Part shown: one piece after another, positions 1 through 5,362 of the stretch | Numbering within the stretch: the first letter of the stretch is position 1 | How the letters are laid out: each line of letters begins with the position of its first letter | NCBI GenBank assembly: GCA_029213105.1 | Contig: JARGNS010000167.1 | Location: 1-7,743 of the forward strand | Length of the DNA: 7,743 bases | Source of the DNA: Planctomycetota bacterium | Lineage (GTDB): Bacteria > Planctomycetota > PLA2 > JAEUHO01 | Direction of reading: 5' to 3' | Made by a program: the position numbers and the translations under genes | The notes under the pieces: model-generated | The model's input: only the letters and a program-made list of their open reading frames with translations | The model's database searches: none | Told to the model about the DNA's origin: nothing

Positions 1-1722
1 GTCCGGGCGCATGACACCTTCGGCGCCTCGGAGCGGGCCCCCGCCATCCTCCAGCTCGCCGGCGCCCCCATCGACGCCGGCATGAGTCCCAAGGGCGAGC
101 TCGCGGCCGGCGAGGCGCGCGTCCTGGCGACCGGCGGCGTCGTGCCGCGTGGCGCCGACGCCGTGGTCATGGTCGAGGACACCGAGACGGACGGCGCCAC
201 GGTGCGGATCCACAAGCCTGTCGCACCCGGTGGGCGCATCAGCCATGCGGGCAGCGATGTCGCCTGCGGCGAGGTCATCCTGCGCGCGGGCACGACCCTC
301 TCGGCACGCGAGACGGGGACGCTGGCCGCCTGCGGCCTGGCCCACGTGCCGTGCGTCGGCGCGCTGCGCGTGGCCGTCCTCTCGACGGGGGACGAGATCG
401 TCGAACCCGGCACCCCGCTGGAGCCGGGACGCGTCCACGACGCGAATGCCACGATGCTCGCCGATACGCTGCGCGAACTCGGCGCGGAGCCGACGATCCT
501 CGGCATCGCACGCGACGACGAGGAGGAGCTGCGCCGCCTGCTCGCGGAGGCGCGCGTCTTCGACGCGGCCATCCTCTCGGGCGGCACGAGCAAGGGCGGC
601 GGCGACCTGTCCTACCGCGTGCTCGCGGAGACCGCCGAGACGATCGTCCACGGCGTGGCGCTCAAACCCGGCAAGCCCCTCTGCCTGAGCGTGTGGGACC
701 GCAAGCCCGTCGTGGTGCTGCCCGGGTTCCCGACATCGGCCATCTTCACCTTCCACGCCGTCGTGGCTCCCGTGCTCCGCACACTGATGGGGCGCCGCGA
801 GCAAGACGCCGCGCGGGTGCGCGCGACGCTTCCCCGTCACGTACAGAGCGAACGCGGCCGGCGCGAGTTCAACCTCGTCAACCTGGTTCGCGGTCGCGAG
901 GGCTGGATGGCCTACCCCCTCGGCAAGGGCTCGGGCTCGGTCACGAGCTTCGCGCGCGCAGACGGTTTCTTCGACATCCCGGCCGACGGTGAGTACGTCG
1001 AGGCCGGCGAGACGATCATGGTCACCTTGCTGGGCCGTGATGTGCAGCCCGCCGACCTGGTCGTGGTCGGCAGCCACTGCCCGGGCGTGGACCGCATCCT
1101 CTCGCTGCTCGCCCGGCAGGGCGTCGACGCAAAGGTGCTGGCCGTGGGCTCCCGCGGCGGCATCGAGGCCGCGCGCGACGGCGCATGCGATGTGGCCCCC
1201 GTGCACCTGCTCGATCCCGAGAGCGGCATGTGGAACGAACCGTTCCTACCGGAAGGCGCCCACCTGCTGCGCGGCTACGCCCGCACGCAAGGCGTCGCGT
1301 TCCGCGAGGAGCATGCCGCGGCCTTCGCCGAGGAAGACCTGGAACAAGCCCTGCTGCGCGCCGTGCACGAAGGCGAGCTGCGGATCGCAAATCGGAACCG
1401 CTCGAGTGGCACGTTCCTGCAGCTCGAGGCGTTCCTCGCGCGGGCCGACGGCGAGCGTCTGGTGCCGCCCGGCTGGAGCACGTCCTACCGGTCCCACACC
1501 GCCGTCGCCTCGGCGGTGGCGCAGGAGCGGGCCGACTTCGGCCTGTGCATCGAGAGCGCGGCGACGGCCGCCGGACTCTCCTGGCGCCCGTGGCGCGACG
1601 AGCAACTCGACTTCATCGTGCCTGCCGAGCGCTGGGACACGCCCGGCGTCGTGGCCTTCCGCGCCGCCCTCGCCGACGACGACACGCGCGCGCAGCTGCA
1701 CACGCTGGGCATGACGCCATGA
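1..1722 (+). CDS. moeA: Molybdopterin molybdotransferase MoeA fused to a C-terminal PBP-like domain (5' partial)
   Basis: MoeA ligates molybdate (or tungstate) to adenylated molybdopterin, the last common step of pterin-cofactor synthesis, in the cytoplasm. The frame is open from base 1: before the first in-window ATG (82) the translation already matches MoeA (VRAHDTFGASERAPAILQLAG), so the true start lies upstream. The MoeA part runs to about base 1040. It includes GEARVLATGGVVPRGADAVVMVE (118-177), STGDEIVEPG (near 385), the pterin-site loop SGGTSKGGGD (577-606) and LKPGKPL followed by VVVLPGFPTSAIF (661-747). From about 1050 to the end is a second domain resembling the PBP-like family (PF12727) found on some MoeA proteins and regulators: VGSRGGIEAARDGACDVAPVHLLD, NRNRSSGTF (1390-1416) and SHTAVASAVAQERADFGLCIE. 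This domain has no signal peptide before it, so it is cytosolic; a metal-oxyanion or cofactor-sensing role is inference. The stop overlaps the mobA start by four bases (ATGA). Confidence 0.93.
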   Translation, partial: VRAHDTFGASERAPAILQLAGAPIDAGMSPKGELAAGEARVLATGGVVPRGADAVVMVEDTETDGATVRIHKPVAPGGRISHAGSDVACGEVILRAGTTLSARETGTLAACGLAHVPCVGALRVAVLSTGDEIVEPGTPLEPGRVHDANATMLADTLRELGAEPTILGIARDDEEELRRLLAEARVFDAAILSGGTSKGGGDLSYRVLAETAETIVHGVALKPGKPLCLSVWDRKPVVVLPGFPTSAIFTFHAVVAPVLRTLMGRREQDAARVRATLPRHVQSERGRREFNLVNLVRGREGWMAYPLGKGSGSVTSFARADGFFDIPADGEYVEAGETIMVTLLGRDVQPADLVVVGSHCPGVDRILSLLARQGVDAKVLAVGSRGGIEAARDGACDVAPVHLLDPESGMWNEPFLPEGAHLLRGYARTQGVAFREEHAAAFAEEDLEQALLRAVHEGELRIANRNRSSGTFLQLEAFLARADGERLVPPGWSTSYRSHTAVASAVAQERADFGLCIESAATAAGLSWRPWRDEQLDFIVPAERWDTPGVVAFRAALADDDTRAQLHTLGMTP

Positions 1723-2324
1723 AGCGCGGGGCGGTCATCCTGTGCGGCGGACACAGCACACGCATGGGACGCGACAAGGCCACGCTGCCGTTCGGAGACG
1801 AGACGCTTCTCGAGCGCATCGTGCGGCGCTTGCGCCCCCTCGTCGAGGAGGTCACGGTCGTCGGCCGCGCCGGACAGGTCCTGCCGCCCCTGCCCCCCGA
1901 CGTGCGGATCGCCCACGACGAGATCGAGAATCAGGGCCCGCTCGGCGGCTTGCAGGCCGCGCTCCTGCACACCCGCATGGACGCCGTGTACGTCACGGGC
2001 TGCGACGTGCCCTTCCTGCAGCCCGCCTTCGTGGCGCTGCTGTTCGAGTCGCTCGGTGACGCCGCCATCGCCGTGGCGGAAGAGGGTGGCTTCACGCATC
2101 CGCTGGCCGCGGTCTACCGACGGACGATTCGCCCCGTCGTCGAGCGCCTGCTCGCCGCCGAGCGCCGGCGCCCCGTCTTCCTGTACGACGAGGTCGAGAC
2201 CGTGCGCGTCGGCGACGAGGCCTTGCGCGCCGCCGATCCCGACCTGCGCTCGCTCGCGAACCTGACCACGCCCGAAGCCTACGACGCGGCGCTGGCCCGA
2301 CTCGCCGCGGAGCCGGGCGCATGA
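1719..2324 (+). CDS. mobA: Molybdenum cofactor guanylyltransferase MobA
   Basis: MobA transfers GMP from GTP to molybdopterin, giving the MGD form used by DMSO-reductase-family enzymes such as the formate dehydrogenase encoded downstream. The 201-residue product has the usual family length. The nucleotide-binding signature is at the N-terminus: ILCGGHSTRMGRDKATLPFG (residues 7-26), matching the LxGGxSxRMGxDKxxL pattern with G10, G11, R15, M16, G17, D19 and K20. The GPLGGLQAAL segment and the metal-binding aspartate in VTGCDVPFL follow, and THPLAAVYRR matches the later conserved HPL motif. The start at 1719 is fixed by the signature lying directly after it and by the ATGA overlap with moeA, which suggests translational coupling; no clear ribosome-binding site is seen. 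The end overlaps the moaD start in the same way. A related NTP-transferase of the MobA-like (MocA) type is possible but less likely given this context. Confidence 0.92.
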   Translation: MKRGAVILCGGHSTRMGRDKATLPFGDETLLERIVRRLRPLVEEVTVVGRAGQVLPPLPPDVRIAHDEIENQGPLGGLQAALLHTRMDAVYVTGCDVPFLQPAFVALLFESLGDAAIAVAEEGGFTHPLAAVYRRTIRPVVERLLAAERRRPVFLYDEVETVRVGDEALRAADPDLRSLANLTTPEAYDAALARLAAEPGA

Positions 2325-2581
2325 TCCGCGTCGAACTCTACGAAGGCGCGCGCGCACTGGCCGGCGTGGAGGTGGTCGAGGTCGAGGCCGCCACCCTGGG
2401 CGAGGCCCTCACGGCCGTCGTGGCGTGCCATCCGGTACTCCAGCCGCGCGTCATCGACGGCAACCGGCCTGCGGAGCACTGGCGCGCGAGCCACAACGGG
2501 GACGTCTTCCTGAGCGAGCCCTCGGCGCCGCTGCAGGCGGGAGACACGATTCTCCTCGTGAGCGCCCTCGCGGGCGGATAG
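2321..2581 (+). CDS. moaD: MoaD/ThiS-family ubiquitin-like sulfur carrier
   Basis: This is a small β-grasp protein of 86 residues that ends in Gly-Gly (ALAGG), the tail that is adenylated by MoeB and thiocarboxylated to supply sulfur for molybdopterin synthase. The N-terminus (MIRVELYEGARALAG) gives the first β-strand; a helix-like stretch LGEALTAVVACHPVL and the closing AGDTILLVSALAGG follow the MoaD order. The start overlaps the mobA stop by four bases and has a GGAG at 2309-2312, eight bases upstream. Placement after moeA and mobA favours MoaD over ThiS. MoaD-like genes also occur beside AOR-family genes in other genomes (recalled, not searched here), so it might serve the AOR preferentially. 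The molybdopterin synthase large subunit MoaE is not in the window, so where the partner is encoded is unknown. Confidence 0.85.
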   Translation: MIRVELYEGARALAGVEVVEVEAATLGEALTAVVACHPVLQPRVIDGNRPAEHWRASHNGDVFLSEPSAPLQAGDTILLVSALAGG

Positions 2582-2590
2582 CGATCGGAG

Positions 2591-2596
2591 TAGGTT
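2591..2596 (+). promoter_or_regulatory. Possible -10 element (TAGGTT)
   Basis: TAGGTT fits the TAnnnT shape of a bacterial -10 box. A start of transcription about seven bases later would lie near 2603 and give a leader of about 27 bases carrying the GGAGG of the next gene. No -35 match is seen at the expected distance. The same hexamer shape lies the same distance before the AOR ATG. This is weak evidence from a single short motif. Confidence 0.25.
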
Positions 2597-2619
2597 CAGC
2601 GCATGGTCGAGAGACCCCC

Positions 2620-2624
2620 GGAGG
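2620..2624 (+). promoter_or_regulatory. Ribosome-binding site deciding the start at 2630
   Basis: GGAGG lies five bases before the ATG at 2630. It is the best Shine-Dalgarno match in the window and favours this start over the in-frame ATG at 2603. Starting at 2630 also places the positively charged tip (ARR) and hydrophobic stretch of the signal peptide right at the N-terminus. Confidence 0.75.
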
Positions 2625-2629
2625 AACCC

Positions 2630-3454
2630 ATGGCACGACGCCCGCTTGCCCTGTTGCTGTGCATGGCCGCGATCCTGGCCTGCTCGGCGTGTTCGAGTCG
2701 CGCGCGCTCCGAGCCGCTGAAGTTCGGCGTGCGCCCGTTTGCACGCACGGGCCCCGGGGACGGCTACTGGCAGACCCCGCGCGGGGGCGCCCCCGGCTCC
2801 AGCTCCGCCCGCCGCCCCACGTTCAAGGAAGCCGGCATCACCAACTCCCAGGAGTACGGACTCGACGCGCACGTCGACTGGGGCCATCACCGCTTGAAGA
2901 TCGGCGCCTCCCGCCAGGTGCTCGCCGGCGATGCGACCCTGACGGAGGATCTGACGTCCCAAGCCACCTTCTTCCCGGCGGGCACGGCGATCGACACGGA
3001 CTCGGCGGTGGACTGGCTCCAAGCCCACTACCAGTACCGCGTCGACGTCCCCATGGGCCGCTGCGACTGCCTGAAGCTCTGGCCGGGCGTCGGCTACAAG
3101 TGGGCCAGCCTGCATCACGTCTTCGAGGGCGACACCGGGGGCCGGGTGAGTCGCCACCATGCGCCGGGCATGCCGAACGTGCTGCTCGACTGGGAGTGGC
3201 GCCCGCGCAGCCGTGGTCACCTGCGCTTCTCGGGCTCGGCCGCCGCGGCGATCACGACAGGCGACGAGCCGCGACGGAACCAGGTCATCGAGGTGCTCGG
3301 TCGCGCGCACTACGACTTCGGCAACCGCGGCGGCCTCTTCCTCGAGACGGGCTACCGCGACGTGGTCCTCCGCGACGACCAGCCGCGGCTGCAGAACCAC
3401 CTGAACCTCGACTTCGGCCCCTGGATCGGCCTGGGCGGCGAGGTGCGCTTCTAG
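2630..3454 (+). CDS. Exported, probably outer-membrane β-barrel protein of unknown function
   Basis: I do not recognise this family. The 274-residue product begins with a signal peptide: MARRP, then a hydrophobic run LALLLCMAAILA ending in CSAC. Cysteines at 18 and 21 could each be a lipoprotein attachment site, but neither context (ILAC, CSAC) is a perfect lipobox, so a plain Sec signal is possible. After a Gly/Ser/Pro-rich linker (residues about 35-60) come several alternating, aromatic-rich segments typical of β-strands: YGLDAHVDWGHHRLKIGAS, AVDWLQAHYQYRVDV, LKLWPGVGYKWASLHHV, NVLLDWEWRP, HLRFSGSAAAAI, GLFLETGYRDVVL. It ends with WIGLGGEVRF; a terminal Phe is the usual outer-membrane-protein signal for barrel assembly. 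A CDC motif sits in the middle of the protein. It lies 48 bases after moaD, with its own ribosome-binding site. A link to pterin enzymes is suggested only by position. An alternative in-frame start is ATG 2603. Confidence 0.75.
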   Translation: MARRPLALLLCMAAILACSACSSRARSEPLKFGVRPFARTGPGDGYWQTPRGGAPGSSSARRPTFKEAGITNSQEYGLDAHVDWGHHRLKIGASRQVLAGDATLTEDLTSQATFFPAGTAIDTDSAVDWLQAHYQYRVDVPMGRCDCLKLWPGVGYKWASLHHVFEGDTGGRVSRHHAPGMPNVLLDWEWRPRSRGHLRFSGSAAAAITTGDEPRRNQVIEVLGRAHYDFGNRGGLFLETGYRDVVLRDDQPRLQNHLNLDFGPWIGLGGEVRF

Positions 3455-3466
3455 TCCCCCACGACG

Positions 3467-3509
3467 CCGTGGAGCAGAAGCCCACGGTACGGGTCGGCGG
3501 ACGCTCCAC
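3467..3509 (+). terminator. Two mutually exclusive hairpins between the exported-protein gene and the AOR gene
   Basis: CCGTGG (3467-3472) can pair with CCACGG (3482-3487) across a 9-base loop. GTGGAGC (3469-3475) can instead pair with GCTCCAC (3503-3509) across a 27-base loop. The two pairings share bases 3469-3472, so only one can form at a time. Neither stem is followed by a run of T, so this is not a standard intrinsic terminator. It may act as an RNA 3' end or be chance in GC-rich DNA. Confidence 0.25.
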
Positions 3510-3538
3510 CCGCTAGGGCTGCCTGCGCCGACGCGGCC

Positions 3539-3544
3539 TAGACT
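3539..3544 (+). promoter_or_regulatory. Possible -10 element (TAGACT) of a leaderless AOR transcript
   Basis: TAGACT ends six bases before the ATG at 3551, the spacing expected if transcription starts at or next to the start codon. No GGAGG-like site precedes that ATG; only GGGG at 3545-3548 is present, too close to be useful. No convincing -35 hexamer is visible. It would provide an AOR/formate dehydrogenase transcript separate from the cofactor genes. Confidence 0.3.
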
Positions 3545-3550
3545 GGGGCG

Positions 3551-5362
3551 ATGCCCCCCGGCGGATATCACGGCCAGGCGCTGCACGTCGACCTGACGCG
3601 TGGCGCCTCGGCGCTGCAGCCCCTGCCCGAGTCGACGCTGCGGGCCTTCGTCGGCGGGTCCGGTCTCGGCACCCGCCTGCTCATGGACGCGAGTCCTGCG
3701 GGCGTGGATCCCCTGGCGCCGGAGGCCGCGCTCGTCGTGGCCCTCTCCCCCCTGGTGGGCTCGCCGCTCACGACAAGCGCCAAGTTCGCCGTCGTGGCCA
3801 AGTCCCCGCTCACGAACCGCATCACGGACGCCCTCGCCAGCGATCGCTTCGCCATCGAGCTGAAGCACGCCGGCATGGATGCGCTCATCCTGACGGGCGC
3901 GGCGACGGCCTGGAGCGTGCTTGTCATCGAGGATGACGCGGTGCGCCTCGAGGACGCCTCGGACCTCGTCGGGCTCTCCTCCTGGGATGCCGAGCAGCGC
4001 GCGCGGGAGCGCTTCGGCCCGTCTTTTCGCTGGTTCGGCATCGGTCCGGCCGGAGAGCAACTCGTGCGCTTCGCGACGATCTCGGGCGACAACCGCCACG
4101 CAGGCCGCGGCGGGCTCGGCGCGGTCTTCGGCTCGAAGCGCCTGAAGGGCATCGTCGCGCGGGGCACACGGCCGTGCGCCGTGGACGATCGCGAAGCCGT
4201 GCTGGCCCTGGCGAAGGACCTCTCCCGACGCTCGCTCGGCGAGGGCACGGCCAAGTACCGCGAGCTCGGCACGATCGCCAACGTACTGGTCTTCAACCGG
4301 CTGGGGGCCCTGCCCACGCGCAACTTCCAGGCGGGGTCCTTCGAGGGGGCCGCCGCGATCTCGGGCGAGGCGTTCCATGCGACGGAGGGCAAGGTGCGCA
4401 AGCACTGCGCCGCATGCACGATCGGCTGCGAGCACGTATTCCGCACCCGGGACGGCAAGCCGGTACGCCTCGAGTACGAGGGCGTCTTCGCCCTCGGCCC
4501 GCTCTGCGGGATCGACGATCGCGAGACCGTGCTCCAGGCAGCCGCGCGCTGCGACGACCTCGGGATGGACGTGATCTCCGCCGGCGGCACGGCCGCCTTC
4601 GCCATGGAGGCGCGCGACCGCGGCCTGCTCGACGAAGCCCCCGCCTTTGGCGACGGCGCCGGCCTGCTGGCCCTGCTCACCTCGATCGCAGCCCGCGACG
4701 GGATCGGCGACCTGCTGGCGCAGGGCTCACGCGGCGCGGCGGAGGCCCTGGGCGGCACGGCCCCCGCCTTCGCCTGCCACGTGAAGGGCCTCGAGCTGCC
4801 GGGCTACGAGCCGCGCGCCCTGAAGGCCATGGCCCTCGGGCTCGCCGTGGGGACCCGCGGCGCCGACCACAACCGCTCCGGGGCCTACGAAGAGGACTTC
4901 CGGCCGGGCGCCGATCGACATGCCGCGGACGCGGCCAAGGGCCCCGCCGCGGCGCGCACGGAGAACCGGGCGGCGATCCTCGACAGCCTGATCCTCTGCA
5001 AGTTCCTGCGGGGGGTCTTCGTGGACCTCGAGGCCGAGGCGGCGGCGATGCTCGCCGCCGTGACGGGCTGGGCCGTGGACGCCGCGGAGCTCCAGGCGAC
5101 CGCCGAACGCATCGTCACGATCAAGAAGCTCTTCAACGTCCGCGAGGGCTGGACCCGGTCGGAGGACACGCTGCCCGCCCGATTCCTCGAGGAGTCACTG
5201 GAAACCCCTGAAATCAGCCGTTCGGGCGCCGACGGGGTCTCGTTGAGCAGGCGTGACCTCGACCGTATGATCCGCGGGTACTACCGCGCCCGCGGCTGGA
5301 ACGACGACGGATCGGTACCGCCCACACGCGCGGCCGATCTCGGTCTGGGAGAGCTCGTATGA
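3551..5362 (+). CDS. Aldehyde:ferredoxin oxidoreductase family tungsten/molybdenum enzyme
   Basis: AOR-family enzymes use a bis-pterin tungsten site and one [4Fe-4S] cluster to oxidise aldehydes to acids, or reduce acids, at low potential. The 603-residue length matches the roughly 605 residues of Pyrococcus AOR. N-terminal pterin-binding domain: GYHGQALHVDLTRG, FVGGSGLGTRLL, then HAGRGGLGAVFGSKRLKGI (183-201). Cluster cysteines C286, C289 and C293 (CAACTIGC) and C483 correspond closely to C288, C291, C295 and C494 of the Pyrococcus enzyme. Pterin motifs are DDLGMD (335-340) and DSLILC (478-483); the second has Ile where the archaeal DxxGLC motif has Gly. Glutamates 308/310 (EYE) and H440 (RGADHNRSG) fall where the Pyrococcus catalytic E313 and H448 lie. 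There is no signal peptide, so it is cytoplasmic. The stop overlaps the formate dehydrogenase start (ATGA). The exact substrate cannot be read from the sequence; a BamB-like or other subfamily member remains possible. Confidence 0.92.
   Translation: MPPGGYHGQALHVDLTRGASALQPLPESTLRAFVGGSGLGTRLLMDASPAGVDPLAPEAALVVALSPLVGSPLTTSAKFAVVAKSPLTNRITDALASDRFAIELKHAGMDALILTGAATAWSVLVIEDDAVRLEDASDLVGLSSWDAEQRARERFGPSFRWFGIGPAGEQLVRFATISGDNRHAGRGGLGAVFGSKRLKGIVARGTRPCAVDDREAVLALAKDLSRRSLGEGTAKYRELGTIANVLVFNRLGALPTRNFQAGSFEGAAAISGEAFHATEGKVRKHCAACTIGCEHVFRTRDGKPVRLEYEGVFALGPLCGIDDRETVLQAAARCDDLGMDVISAGGTAAFAMEARDRGLLDEAPAFGDGAGLLALLTSIAARDGIGDLLAQGSRGAAEALGGTAPAFACHVKGLELPGYEPRALKAMALGLAVGTRGADHNRSGAYEEDFRPGADRHAADAAKGPAAARTENRAAILDSLILCKFLRGVFVDLEAEAAAMLAAVTGWAVDAAELQATAERIVTIKKLFNVREGWTRSEDTLPARFLEESLETPEISRSGADGVSLSRRDLDRMIRGYYRARGWNDDGSVPPTRAADLGLGELV
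5348..5353 (+). promoter_or_regulatory. Ribosome-binding site for the formate dehydrogenase gene, inside the AOR gene
   Basis: GGAGAG lies five bases before the ATG at 5359 and within the last codons of the AOR gene. With the ATGA overlap it supports this start and translational coupling of the two enzymes. Confidence 0.65.

Noticed and set aside
82..84. ATG 82 as the true start of moeA
   Set aside because: The 27 codons before it already encode recognisable MoeA sequence, so the gene begins upstream of the window.
1485..2357. A 290-codon minus-strand frame opposite mobA
   Set aside because: MobA on the plus strand has clear catalytic motifs; the antisense product has no recognisable features.
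2603..2629. ATG 2603 as the start of the exported-protein gene
   Set aside because: It would add nine residues with three acidic ones (MVERPPEEP) ahead of the signal peptide and has no ribosome-binding site, while ATG 2630 has GGAGG at good spacing. Leaderless use of 2603 is not fully excluded.
3455..3550. A Moco riboswitch or small protein gene in the gap before the AOR gene
   Set aside because: The gap is only 96 bases, too short for the Moco riboswitch fold, and holds no convincing start with ribosome-binding site and coding pattern.
2279..4435. A 718-codon open frame on the minus strand across moaD, the exported-protein gene and the AOR gene
   Set aside because: It spans three real plus-strand genes and their gaps, has low-complexity Arg/Ala/Gly composition and no known motif; it is a GC-rich shadow frame.
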